This document shows positions 17,356 to 25,977 of a stretch of 47,194 nucleotides of DNA, piece after piece. The DNA is from Phycisphaeraceae bacterium (GTDB taxonomy: Bacteria > Planctomycetota > Phycisphaerae > Phycisphaerales > Zrk34), in the NCBI GenBank assembly GCA_028277685.1, contig JANQFT010000499.1, positions 1 to 47,194 of the forward strand, read 5' to 3'. The translations under genes were made by a program, and so were the position numbers. The notes under the pieces were generated by a model. It did no database searches. It saw only the letters and a program-made list of their open reading frames with translations, and was not told the DNA's origin. The number at the start of each line of letters is the position of its first letter. The first letter of the stretch is position 1.

Positions 17356-18957
17356 GTGAGTCGTCCCAAGAATTCTGAAGCACGTGTCAACGTCAGTAAA
17401 AAGTTGCTGGCAATCAATTCCGCGGGGACGGTGGTCGGGCGGCTATTCGACATTGCGGTGATGGTTTGGGTAATCCAACACCTGATCAACCGCATTGAAC
17501 CAGATGAATTTCAACTACTTCCGGTGGTACAAAGCATCTCTCTGGTGCTGCCGTTGCTGACGCGCATTTTGACCAATGGTCTGGTTCGTTATGTCACCGA
17601 TGCCTATGCACGCGATGAACACAAACGTATCACCACCATTGCCACGTCCATGGGTGTTCTCAACAGCATCGTGGCGGTGATCATGATCGTACCGGTCACA
17701 CTGCTTTGTTGGCACATCGATTCGGTATTGACGTTTCCCACTGACCGCATCAACGAAGCACGCCTGATGATGGCGGCGATGCTCGCGCCGGTACTGCTGT
17801 CCCTGCCGACGCTTACCCTTAGCGTGGGGCTTCAGACCACACAAAAATATGTGCTGCTCAGCATCCTCCATGCCATTGCAACGCTTGCCCGGGCCTTGCT
17901 GACATTGGCGCTCATTCTCGGGTTGGGGCCAAAGGTGATGTGGGTAGCCATCGCCATGGCAGCAGCACAATTGTTTGGGCATTTGCTGGTGATGATTTTC
18001 AGCCTGCGCGCCCTGCCAAGTTTGCGTTGGAAGAGAGGCTATTGGTCATGGTCAGTGGTAAAGGAAGTGGCGGTGTTCGGATTCTGGACTGCCTGTGGTG
18101 AAGCGGCAGGCGTCATCCGCAATGCTGCCGACCCAATCGTGCTCAATCGCCTTGCCAACGCGGTTGAAGTCAATTGTTTCCACGTTGCATCCATCATTGA
18201 CCGACAACTGCGAGCGCTAATGGTTGTTGTGCTTTCACCCATCGTACCAGTGCTGACTACGTTGCATGCCACCGACCGCGAAGATCAGATGCAGCGTGCG
18301 CTCATTCGCAGCACGCGCATCGTGCTATGGGCTGGTCTGTTTCCCGCTGTGCCATTATTGATCTACCGCAACGAATTATTACAATTGTACTTGGGTGACG
18401 CATTCAAGATTTACCCGCAAGCATCTTTAGTCGTGCTGCTGTTATCGTTGTGTTATCCCTGGACGTTCTCAGTCATGCTGTTCTATCGCATGGCCCTGGC
18501 GCGAGCGAATGTCCGCCCTTACACGATTCGCACGACGGTCATTCATGTGTTTAACCTGGCCCTAACGTTGGTGCTGGTAGGCCCTCTGCAATACGGAGCC
18601 GTGGGAAGTGCCGCGGCAACACTGATCTGCGAGTCATTGGGTTTTCAGTTACTCATATTTCCCCTCGGGCTGCAGTGTGCTAATTTAACATTGGCACGAT
18701 TTGCCCGCGAAGTGCTATTACCCGGTATAGCACCCGCTATTACTGTGGGTGCAATAATATGGGCGCTTTATTCCATTGGATTGGTCCCAGACAGCTGGAG
18801 CTTGATGCTTGGCGCGGGAACTGCCATCGCACTTCTTTACGCGCCTGCCTGTTGGGTCTGGATGGACCAAGCTGAACGCCGGGATGCGCTGCACTATGTC
18901 AATCGAATTCGTGAGCGTATTAGAAAACGAAACCAAGCCAAGAATAACATGTCTTGA
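17356..18957 (+). CDS. Wzx-like polysaccharide flippase (MOP superfamily)
   Basis: A protein of about 533 residues with 12-14 predicted transmembrane helices and the organisation of the polysaccharide-transport branch of the MOP superfamily. Paired helices start at about residue 20 (AINSAGTVVGRLFDIAVMVW), a long cytosolic-facing loop follows helix 6, and the C-terminal helices (about 330-520) include LLILSL-like and AAATLICESLGFQLL segments. It should translocate the lipid-linked oligosaccharide for the Wzy-like polymerase at 14728. The GTG at 17356 has GGAT eight bases upstream. A TTG at 17278 would add 26 residues without domain character. It is followed by the methyltransferase gene after 36 bases. 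Confidence 0.85.
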   Translation: MSRPKNSEARVNVSKKLLAINSAGTVVGRLFDIAVMVWVIQHLINRIEPDEFQLLPVVQSISLVLPLLTRILTNGLVRYVTDAYARDEHKRITTIATSMGVLNSIVAVIMIVPVTLLCWHIDSVLTFPTDRINEARLMMAAMLAPVLLSLPTLTLSVGLQTTQKYVLLSILHAIATLARALLTLALILGLGPKVMWVAIAMAAAQLFGHLLVMIFSLRALPSLRWKRGYWSWSVVKEVAVFGFWTACGEAAGVIRNAADPIVLNRLANAVEVNCFHVASIIDRQLRALMVVVLSPIVPVLTTLHATDREDQMQRALIRSTRIVLWAGLFPAVPLLIYRNELLQLYLGDAFKIYPQASLVVLLLSLCYPWTFSVMLFYRMALARANVRPYTIRTTVIHVFNLALTLVLVGPLQYGAVGSAAATLICESLGFQLLIFPLGLQCANLTLARFAREVLLPGIAPAITVGAIIWALYSIGLVPDSWSLMLGAGTAIALLYAPACWVWMDQAERRDALHYVNRIRERIRKRNQAKNNMS

Positions 18958-18993
18958 TGGGAAACGCTTCATTACCCAAGGGCATAGCTTCAC

Positions 18994-19674
18994 ATGATCA
19001 AACAACTGCTAAACGGCTTAACTGTTCGTTACGACGAACATTACATGCTCATGCGCATGCTCTCACTGACGGGACTGAAAAAAGACACTCGTATTCTTGA
19101 TGTGGGTTGTGGATATGGCGAGAAAATGGATTGGCTTGTGTCTGCTGGCTTTTCCCCGGAAGGTGTTGATATCCACCAGGCTCATGTCGACAGCAACAAA
19201 GAACGTGGCTTGTCCTGTCAGACGGTAGGAGAATTCCAGGCAACGCAGTCTAGTTACGACATGATGTTGATGTCGCACATCATTGAACACTTTACCCCGA
19301 ACGATCTGCTCCAGTTCATAGACAGTTATCTAGAACGACTTGAGCTTGGCGGCTACCTTATCATCATCACGCCACTCATGTGGCATAGATTTTATGATGA
19401 CTTCGACCATGTCCGCCCCTACCCCCCCGAATCGATACGCCGGGTATTCTGTGGCAACAAATTTCAGATGCAGTACCACTCGCGTCACAGATTGGAAGAG
19501 TGTCATATCATGGTACGCCGACGACGCTTTATTCCACAGCACTATCATCGGACGCCCGGGGCAAAGCTTCGGACCCGTGTCGTATCACGCATCGCTTCTT
19601 TGAGCTATCGTCTGTCGGCAGGGATGATCGGTGTCACCGATGGCTGGATGGGCTTGTTCCGCAGAATTGGATAA
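18994..19674 (+). CDS. Class I SAM-dependent methyltransferase
   Basis: A 226-residue protein with a Rossmann methyltransferase core. Motif I is RILDVGCGYGEKMDWL (about 33-48). The acidic ribose-binding residue is in EGVDIHQAH (about 57-65), motif II/III is in YDMMLMSHIIEHF (about 88-100), and GGYLIIITP follows at about 120. This is the Methyltransf_11/23 pattern common in glycan and lipid loci. It lies 36 bases after the flippase on the same strand and may methylate a sugar of the exported glycan. The C-terminal ~60 residues are basic. The acceptor is unknown. Confidence 0.9.
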   Translation: MIKQLLNGLTVRYDEHYMLMRMLSLTGLKKDTRILDVGCGYGEKMDWLVSAGFSPEGVDIHQAHVDSNKERGLSCQTVGEFQATQSSYDMMLMSHIIEHFTPNDLLQFIDSYLERLELGGYLIIITPLMWHRFYDDFDHVRPYPPESIRRVFCGNKFQMQYHSRHRLEECHIMVRRRRFIPQHYHRTPGAKLRTRVVSRIASLSYRLSAGMIGVTDGWMGLFRRIG

Positions 19675-19770
19675 CTCATTTCGTTACCTGCCGAAGCTGT
19701 TATGAAGAAGACCGCTGTTGGCAATGGACGAAACCTGGCGTTGAATGTGCGCTTGCCTGGTGGGGTTTAA

Positions 19771-20736
19771 TTACCGTCCGCCGTAGATGCGCTGGTCGTC
19801 GAAGTTTTCCAGGTCGTCAAAGTCGTTGATGGTACCACCCACGGCACTGGCTTCGGCGTAGACCTTGTTTTCGCCTGCGGACATGAGAACGAACTGGCCG
19901 CGAATCGGTTCGGTGGCATCGCGTGCCATGACGGTTTCATCGGCCAAGCGTGGGTCAGCTACCAGCCAGGCCATGTTGTCCATCGCATCGTTATTGTTTG
20001 ATGAACTCAGGCAGGTGTTATCTAGCTGATTCGTCTCAGTCCCGTCGGTCGTTTGAAGAGCAGCTGCCTCGGTATAGTTCGTATTCTGGCCGTAGGCGAA
20101 GATGTTGTTTCCGCCATCACCGAATCGATTGCTGGCCAGTTCAGTTTTTCCTTGACGCGCGCGGAAGTAGAGGACGGGTAGTTTGCTCAGTGCGCCTTCG
20201 ATCAGTTCGGGCATTTCATCAGGTGAAGCGGTCGTGGTAGAGCCGCTGATGACTTCAATCTCCCCGGTTTTGGGTTGGTAGAACGCGCCGTAGGTTCGGT
20301 TGCTGGTCCTCATCTGCGGGCCGTTGCCGATTTCATCAAGGTCGACGCGGTAACCACTGCTGGGTGAAACATCGCTCGGCCAATAGACATTGCTGCTGGC
20401 TGATGCAGTGGGCACCACGCGACCGAGCAGACTGATCACCAGGTTTTCCGTGCTGGTCAGGTTGTTGGAAGTGTTGCCGGTACCGATGTCTTCTTCACTG
20501 AAGTAACCGGGGAAGGCCTGGAATTGCAACTGGTAGGATTCACACGCTTTGGCGATGCCTTCCAGTTGCGTCTGGGCGCTCATTTCTTTGGCTTTGAGTC
20601 GCACCTGCCCCAGAGCTGGCAGCAGGATGCCCAGCAGCAATGCGATGATGGCCACCACCGCCAGAAGTTCTACCAAGGTAAAGCCCCTCGCCTCACGCCC
20701 GGGCAACAGCACGGAAGGTATCTTGGCTGACTGCAT
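19771..20736 (-). CDS. Type IV prepilin-like / pseudopilin protein
   Basis: A 321-residue protein with a class III (type IV prepilin) signal. A 17-residue leader is followed by the cleavage site G18-F19 in RGFTLVELLAVVAII, with the conserved Glu at mature position 5, and a hydrophobic helix to about residue 40. The rest is a large polar domain rich in Asn, Thr and Ser with no recognised enzyme motif. Planctomycetes encode many such proteins with large C-terminal domains. The start at 20736 is supported by AAGGA eight bases upstream. No pilus or type II secretion genes are nearby, so it stands alone inside the polysaccharide locus. Confidence 0.88.
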   Translation of the reverse strand: MQSAKIPSVLLPGREARGFTLVELLAVVAIIALLLGILLPALGQVRLKAKEMSAQTQLEGIAKACESYQLQFQAFPGYFSEEDIGTGNTSNNLTSTENLVISLLGRVVPTASASSNVYWPSDVSPSSGYRVDLDEIGNGPQMRTSNRTYGAFYQPKTGEIEVISGSTTTASPDEMPELIEGALSKLPVLYFRARQGKTELASNRFGDGGNNIFAYGQNTNYTEAAALQTTDGTETNQLDNTCLSSSNNNDAMDNMAWLVADPRLADETVMARDATEPIRGQFVLMSAGENKVYAEASAVGGTINDFDDLENFDDQRIYGGR

Positions 20737-21071
20737 GATCGTGTTCCTTCTCATGGTGGTGGTTGATGAACGCACCAAACGTGGCGTGCACCACAAGGGC
20801 ACTTACCCGCTGGCAGCATCCCTCCAAACTAATCTATTCTGTGCCAAACATGCTCATAACGCAACCATTTGCTGTGATATCAAGGCTTTAGCAACACTGT
20901 GCCCTGCCCCAAGTGGCTGCACCATGATTGTCTGGTTAATCGCCAGGAACAAACGACCGATATTGCACAAGAAGGCGATTGTGGTGAGGCTAGTCGCCCC
21001 TGCCGTTCAGCTCTGATACGATAAGCGAGCGCTTACCTGTCCGCTCCAAATGATTTCCGCCCTTGATACCA
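20737..21071. other. Divergent intergenic region (335 bases)
   Basis: This spacer lies between the prepilin-like gene (minus) and the GT4 gene (plus) and should hold both promoters. No near-consensus promoter, hairpin or conserved RNA could be recognised by eye. A few short ORFs are present but show no coding features. Confidence 0.4.
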
Positions 21072-22274
21072 ATGGATCTGAAAATCTGCCATGTTGTGCA
21101 ATCGCTTGATCCCGCTGCCGGAGGACCACCGGCGGTGGTACTGCATCTGACGCAAGCACAAATCACGCAAGGCACCGTGCCGCGGGTGGTGTACCAGTGT
21201 CCGTCCCATTTGGCTGAGCCGAGCAACCGGTTTATCACGGAAGTCGTGGGCGAAGACGTGGGGGATTTCTGTCCGATCGAGTCAGCCGGCGGTTGGAAGT
21301 CGTGGCAAGATCAGCGCCGGCAGGTGACCGAATATCTGGCCGACGCCGATATCGTGCACATGCACGGGTTGTGGTCGCTGGCGAGTTTGTTCGCCGCCAA
21401 AGCAGCGAAGCAGCGTGGTTGCCCCTACATCATGCGACCGGCAGGCATGCTTGAGCCATGGTCCCTCACGCAGAAGAAGTGGAAGAAGAAACTCGCGCTG
21501 TGTATGTCGTTCGGCAAACTGTTGCGTAACGCAGCTGTGTTACAGGGCACGGCCCTCAGCGAAGGTGAGCAGTTCCGCCGACTGGGTTACAAAAATCCAA
21601 TTACCATCATTCCCAACGGCGTAAACGTGTGCGACTACGACGTGGCATACAACGCTGACCTGGTGCTGGACCAGTGGCCGCAGTTACGTGACCGCAAGCG
21701 ATTGCTGTTCCTTTCACGGGTGCATCCAAAGAAAGCGCTGCCGAATCTGATCGGTGCTTTTGCACGCCTTGCCGATCGGTTTGCCGATTGGGATGTGGTG
21801 ATCGCCGGGCCCGATAGCGACGGTCACGGTGCAGAGATACTGACCCAGGCCGAACGGGAAGGCATCACCTCGCGCGTGCTGATGACCGGACCGGTCTATG
21901 GTGAAATGAAGATTCACCTGATGGTGGGTAGTGATTTATTCGTCCTGCCTACACACAGTGAAAATTTCGGGGTGGCGGTGGTTGAGGCGATGGCCGCGCA
22001 GATTCCCGTGATCACCACCAAAGGTACACCCTGGCAGGAACTAACCGAACACAACTGTGGCTGGTGGATCAACATTGGCCTGGATCCGCTGACCGAATCA
22101 TTGGAAGCGGCAATGTCGCTCAGTGATGATGAACGTGCGGCCATGGGCCGGCGCGGTCGCGAGCTGGCGATGAATCGTTACGCCTGGAGTGCCATCGCCA
22201 GTCAGTGCGATCAGATGTATCGGTGGATTCTCGGTCATCAACCGGCACCGGACTCCGTGCAACTGTCTGCTTGA
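21072..22274 (+). CDS. Glycosyltransferase family 4
   Basis: A 400-residue GT-B enzyme. The N-terminal acceptor domain starts KICHVVQSLDPAAGGPP, the typical opening with a glycine-rich loop, and includes DIVHMHGLWSLAS (about 95). The C-terminal donor domain has FLSRVHPKKALPNLIGAF (about 217) and the EX7E element ENFGVAVVE (about 300). It is a retaining transferase expected at the cytoplasmic membrane face. The ATG at 21072 is preferred to a TTG three codons earlier. It converges on the phosphodiester-glycosidase gene with a 10-base gap. Confidence 0.94.
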   Translation: MDLKICHVVQSLDPAAGGPPAVVLHLTQAQITQGTVPRVVYQCPSHLAEPSNRFITEVVGEDVGDFCPIESAGGWKSWQDQRRQVTEYLADADIVHMHGLWSLASLFAAKAAKQRGCPYIMRPAGMLEPWSLTQKKWKKKLALCMSFGKLLRNAAVLQGTALSEGEQFRRLGYKNPITIIPNGVNVCDYDVAYNADLVLDQWPQLRDRKRLLFLSRVHPKKALPNLIGAFARLADRFADWDVVIAGPDSDGHGAEILTQAEREGITSRVLMTGPVYGEMKIHLMVGSDLFVLPTHSENFGVAVVEAMAAQIPVITTKGTPWQELTEHNCGWWINIGLDPLTESLEAAMSLSDDERAAMGRRGRELAMNRYAWSAIASQCDQMYRWILGHQPAPDSVQLSA

Positions 22275-22284
22275 TGCGCTCACA

Positions 22285-23175
22285 TTAGTTGTCGGCCTGT
22301 ATACCGATTGTTTGGGCCACCGGTCGCCAACCGCGCAGGCGTACTCCAGGTGTGACGCCGCCTTCGTTTGCCCCCACCACAAAACAAGTGGAGCCACCAC
22401 CATCGAGGACAATCGCATCGGTTGCGCCTTCTTCAGCAAGCACCTGTCCGGCCAGTAGTTCATCCGCGCTTTCAAACACAGCAAGCCACACACGGTGTGA
22501 TTTCGTGTTCACGCCGATCGCCGCGCGCATGGTGGGCATCTCTTCACTGAGTTCCTGGCGGGGTACGCCGTTTTCTACGATGAACCGCCAGGCGCTGAGT
22601 ACGATCGACGCTCGGCCCATGATGTTGTTGCGATCGTTGGTGCGGGGGATAAGCCGCTCCGCGTGGGGCATGCCCTGCTGATCGAACCAGATCAGGCATG
22701 GTTGGCGCAGGCCGAACAGTGTTTGCCCGTCGGACACCGCGGTATAAACGATCTGCGCCGGCGCGTTGGGGGCATACAGTTCGCCGGCGGAAAGTTTATA
22801 CATCTTTGACTTGAAGAACGAACCGTTGATCGCTGCTGCCAACTTCTTGTGGCGCGCCTCTTGCCAAGGAAATCGCAAGCGATAGTCAAAGCCGGCTGGA
22901 TCATTGATGTAGTCCGGCGGGGTGACATAGAATCTCACCGCCGGATGCGTCATGTCGGCCATGGCCACGTATGCCAACCCGCCGCCATGCGAAGTGCCCG
23001 GCAGATCCAGCACGGTGTACGTTACCCCGTCGGCAATCTGCTGGGGTTCGGTTACGCCAACTTCTGTGATTGCCAACCAGAACCACACCGCGTTGATGAC
23101 CACGGTGATCGAAATCATACTGCGCATGGTTAGTCGCACAAACCATCGCAAGGCTGTTCGCCAGTGGAGTTTCAT
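22285..23175 (-). CDS. Membrane-anchored phosphodiester glycosidase (NAGPA) domain protein
   Basis: A 296-residue protein with one N-terminal membrane helix (about 15-37) and an extracytoplasmic domain of the NAGPA/DUF2233 type. Hallmarks are AAINGSFF (about 110), TMRAAIGVN (about 218) and the active-site-like DAIVLDGGGSTCFV (about 260). Characterised members cleave sugar phosphodiesters such as GlcNAc-1-phospho linkages. Similar proteins occur in bacterial exopolysaccharide loci, where they may trim phosphodiester-linked residues. GAGGT lies five bases ahead of the ATG. It is convergent with the GT4 gene and divergent from the acetyltransferase gene. The substrate is inferred only from the family. 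Confidence 0.88.
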   Translation of the reverse strand: MKLHWRTALRWFVRLTMRSMISITVVINAVWFWLAITEVGVTEPQQIADGVTYTVLDLPGTSHGGGLAYVAMADMTHPAVRFYVTPPDYINDPAGFDYRLRFPWQEARHKKLAAAINGSFFKSKMYKLSAGELYAPNAPAQIVYTAVSDGQTLFGLRQPCLIWFDQQGMPHAERLIPRTNDRNNIMGRASIVLSAWRFIVENGVPRQELSEEMPTMRAAIGVNTKSHRVWLAVFESADELLAGQVLAEEGATDAIVLDGGGSTCFVVGANEGGVTPGVRLRGWRPVAQTIGIQADN

Positions 23176-23262
23176 GGGTTACCTCGTCTATCCGGTATAT
23201 ACGATGCTCAGTCGCTCCGTTGATCAAGCTCCGCCTCACCTCAGTAACTTAGCCTGCTAGGC

Positions 23263-23292
23263 TTGAGCATCCACATATGTGTAGAATATATT
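23263..23292 (+). promoter_or_regulatory. Predicted promoter of the acyltransferase/GT2 pair
   Basis: TTGAGC (23263-23268) and TATATT (23287-23292) match four and five consensus bases with an 18-bp spacer. They end 48 bases before the acyltransferase ATG, in the divergent gap with the NAGPA-domain gene. Confidence 0.42.
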
Positions 23293-23340
23293 GGCATTTT
23301 AACTGCGACCGTCTAGCGACGATCCAGAAATCAACCGACG

Positions 23341-23928
23341 ATGGCCCGTACACCTATGACCAGCCAATCCAACGCCAAGGTTGATGTATCGGACTGCCCC
23401 AGCCCTCACTCGTTGGGCAACCGCATCAAGCGCGCGGTGTGGGGGTTAGTGTGGGCGGTGGCCTTTCGTCCCACGCCCAAAGTCATGCACGGCTGGCGAC
23501 GATGGTTGCTGCGTTGCTTCGGTGCGACCATTGCCCCCAATGCACATGTCCACCCCAGCGTGCAGATCTTCTTGCCCGATCACCTGACCATGGAAGCACA
23601 CAGTTGCTTAGCGCCCCACGTGGACTGCTACTGCGTCGCTCCGGTGAAACTTGGACCACATGCTACGGTCAGCCAGTACAGCTACCTTTGCACAGCCAGC
23701 CACGACTATGAACACCCGAAGATGCCATTAACCACGGCATCGATTACCATTGGTGAGGGGGCATGGGTGTGCGCGAATGTGTTTGTGGGGCCTGGCGTGA
23801 CCATTGAAGAAGGCGCGGTGGTCGGGGCTTGCAGTTGCGTCACGCGAGATGTGCCGGCGTGGATGGTGGTCGCGGGCAATCCCGCCAAGGTGATCAAGCC
23901 GCGCCGGATGGAGCAGGATTCAGCATGA
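23341..23928 (+). CDS. WcaF-like acyltransferase (left-handed beta-helix)
   Basis: A 195-residue acyltransferase of the hexapeptide-repeat family, close to the putative colanic-acid acetyltransferase WcaF. After a basic N-terminal region with LRCFGATIAPNAHVHPSVQI (about 58), imperfect hexapeptide turns form the left-handed beta-helix. The catalytic His is in TASHDYEHP (about 120), and GEGAWVCANVFVGPGVTIEE with GNPAKVIKPR ends the fold. It should acetylate a sugar of the glycan using acetyl-CoA. Its TGA overlaps the ATG of the following GT2 gene (ATGA, 23925-23928), so the two are coupled. Compare the second such enzyme at 25978. Confidence 0.92.
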   Translation: MARTPMTSQSNAKVDVSDCPSPHSLGNRIKRAVWGLVWAVAFRPTPKVMHGWRRWLLRCFGATIAPNAHVHPSVQIFLPDHLTMEAHSCLAPHVDCYCVAPVKLGPHATVSQYSYLCTASHDYEHPKMPLTTASITIGEGAWVCANVFVGPGVTIEEGAVVGACSCVTRDVPAWMVVAGNPAKVIKPRRMEQDSA

Positions 23929-24755
23929 TATCGGTGTTGATACTCACCTTGAACGAAGAACGTAATCTACCCCGTTGCCTGGAGGCCGTTTCTTGGAGTG
24001 ATGATGTTGTTGTGCTGGACTCCGGATCAACGGATCGCACGGTGGAGATTGCGGAGCAGGCCGGCGCTCGTGTGGTAATCCGTCCCTTTGATAACGAACG
24101 CGAACACCGTCTGTTTTCTATTCGCGAAATCAATTTCAAGTACCCTTGGGTATGTAATCCGGACGCCGATGAGGTGATCACCCCGGAACTGCGGGATGAA
24201 ATGCAACGACTGGTTGCTGATGAATCGCGTAATGAAGTGGCATATCGCTGCCGGTTCAAAAACATGTTTATGGGACGGTGGATTCGCCACTCAAGCATGT
24301 ATCCGGTGTGGGTGATGCGCCTGTTTCGTCCGGAATGCATTTCCTTTAAACGCGAGATCAACCTTGAGTACGTGGTCGATGGCAAACAAGGCTTTATGGA
24401 TGCCCACTTCAAGCACTACAGTTTCAACAACGGCCTGAACGCCTGGTTCGACAAACACAACCGGTATTCGTGGCACGAAGCAACTGAAACCCTGCAAGAC
24501 CTTGATGACGGCAAGATGGACTGGCGGGGCCTGATCTCAGGTGACCCGGTGCGCCGGCAAAAAGCGATCAAGCAGGCATCTTTCCGCGTGCCTTGTCGTC
24601 CGTTGATGCGGTTTATCTATATGTACTTCGTGAAGCTCGGGTTCCTTGACGGCATGCCGGGTTTTCACTATTGCCGTCTACTTTCGATTTACGAATACAT
24701 GATCACCATGAAGGTGGCCGAGCAACGCCGACGTGAAAAACAGTTGTCGATGTGA
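23925..24755 (+). CDS. WaaE/KdtX-like glycosyltransferase family 2
   Basis: A 276-residue GT2 enzyme. It starts ISVLILTLNEERNLPRCLEA, then VVVLDSGSTDRTVEIA at about 30, and the metal-binding site VCNPDADEVITPEL at about 75. The EERNLPRCL opening and the short C-terminal domain resemble the LPS-core beta-1,4-glucosyltransferase-like group (WaaE/KdtX). The start overlaps the stop of the acyltransferase gene by four bases, which fixes the ATG at 23925. It converges with the next minus-strand GT2 gene over a 17-base gap. Confidence 0.93.
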   Translation: MISVLILTLNEERNLPRCLEAVSWSDDVVVLDSGSTDRTVEIAEQAGARVVIRPFDNEREHRLFSIREINFKYPWVCNPDADEVITPELRDEMQRLVADESRNEVAYRCRFKNMFMGRWIRHSSMYPVWVMRLFRPECISFKREINLEYVVDGKQGFMDAHFKHYSFNNGLNAWFDKHNRYSWHEATETLQDLDDGKMDWRGLISGDPVRRQKAIKQASFRVPCRPLMRFIYMYFVKLGFLDGMPGFHYCRLLSIYEYMITMKVAEQRRREKQLSM

Positions 24756-24772
24756 CATACCCCGGATGTCCT

Positions 24773-25732
24773 TTAGGGCCATACCACCTCGCGCGGTGCG
24801 ACCGGATCCATGCCCGGGTGTCGCCGGTTTTTCAACCAACGCCAAAACAACCGCCACGCCTGACATCGCCAGCAACTGATCGCCAACGTGAATGCGTCCA
24901 GCCAACGACCGTCACGCAAACGCACCGTGGCCCGGATGAGTTTGAGTTGCTGCTTGGCAACAGACAGCGGAGGCACATCGGGCTGATCCGCGATGAGTCG
25001 ATGCAAATGCTCGCGCAGAATCATGTAGTCCTCGTCCAACTTGTCCGGTTGAGCCTGCATCTCTGCCGTGCCGGTCATATGCCCCAAATGCAGTTGGGCT
25101 TGAGATTCATTCAGCATCAGTAGATCACCATGCTCCAGAAGACGCACCAACCACCAAGTGTCGAACGCAGAATTCATGCCCTCGAGTTCTTCCCACCACA
25201 CGCCGGATTGAACCAGGTCGGCACGCACCATGCATTGCACAGGAGTGCCGATGTCAACATCCTGCAGGTAGGCCGCACGAAGCGCATCAGGACCGGTGAT
25301 CCGTTCCAACAAAGCGGCGGAACCGCGTTTGGCTGGTTTGCTCAACTCGCCGTCAACATATACATCAGCTAAGCAGCAGATCACCGCGGCGGTGTCTTGC
25401 CCATCAGTCGCCGCTTGATGGAAACGTGCCAGGCAATGCGTCGGCAACACATCATCGTCAAACAGCGGCTTGATCCATAGCCCGGTTGCTTTGCTCATGG
25501 CAAAGTTGTTATTGGGAATCTGCCCATTTTCACCTTCATGCTGATACACGCGAATGCGTGAATCCATTTGCGCCAGCTCTTGTAGGTAGGCCCAAGTTTC
25601 GCCGCCGGGCTTTTCATCATCGGAAATAATCAGTTCCCAATTCTGATAAGACTGAGCGATGACACTTTCAACGGCACGCCGCAACATCTCCGGCCGCTTG
25701 TAAGTCGGCATGATGACGCTGATGTGGGGCAT
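24773..25732 (-). CDS. Glycosyltransferase family 2
   Basis: A 319-residue GT2 enzyme opening with ISVIMPTYKRPEMLRRAVES. ELIISDDEKPGGETW follows at about 33, and the metal-binding region IKPLFDDDVLPTHC at about 86. FDTWWLVRLLEHGD (about 190) is in the acceptor half. The C-terminus (about 265-300) contains an amphipathic Trp-rich helix that may lie on the membrane. It stands alone on the minus strand between two acyltransferase units. The donor sugar is unknown. Confidence 0.92.
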   Translation of the reverse strand: MPHISVIMPTYKRPEMLRRAVESVIAQSYQNWELIISDDEKPGGETWAYLQELAQMDSRIRVYQHEGENGQIPNNNFAMSKATGLWIKPLFDDDVLPTHCLARFHQAATDGQDTAAVICCLADVYVDGELSKPAKRGSAALLERITGPDALRAAYLQDVDIGTPVQCMVRADLVQSGVWWEELEGMNSAFDTWWLVRLLEHGDLLMLNESQAQLHLGHMTGTAEMQAQPDKLDEDYMILREHLHRLIADQPDVPPLSVAKQQLKLIRATVRLRDGRWLDAFTLAISCWRCQAWRLFWRWLKNRRHPGMDPVAPREVVWP

Positions 25733-25848
25733 GCAGTTTCTCGGTGAAGAGGGGGCGATTTCTGGGCATATTAGCCGATATCCGTCCTAGCGTCGCGTGA
25801 ATAGGATATCTCATCAAAATGAGAGCGAATTTCATTTTCCGAAAGTGC

Positions 25849-25876
25849 TTGCATTCAGTTCATACGGGGTTACACT
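25849..25876 (+). promoter_or_regulatory. Weak candidate promoter of the second acyltransferase
   Basis: TTGCAT (25849-25854) and TACACT (25871-25876) each match four consensus bases with a 16-bp spacer, about 100 bases ahead of the likely start at 25978. A small hairpin (CTCAT with ATGAG, 25810-25823) lies just upstream. Confidence 0.28.
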
Positions 25877-25977
25877 TATTCGTAGAGAAGAGGCGATGTA
25901 CACATTAGCTTGTGCGCATCGCGATCCGTGCCCGAGGCTTGGCCGTCTCGGTCGCAGAATTGAGAGAGAGGGACAGC

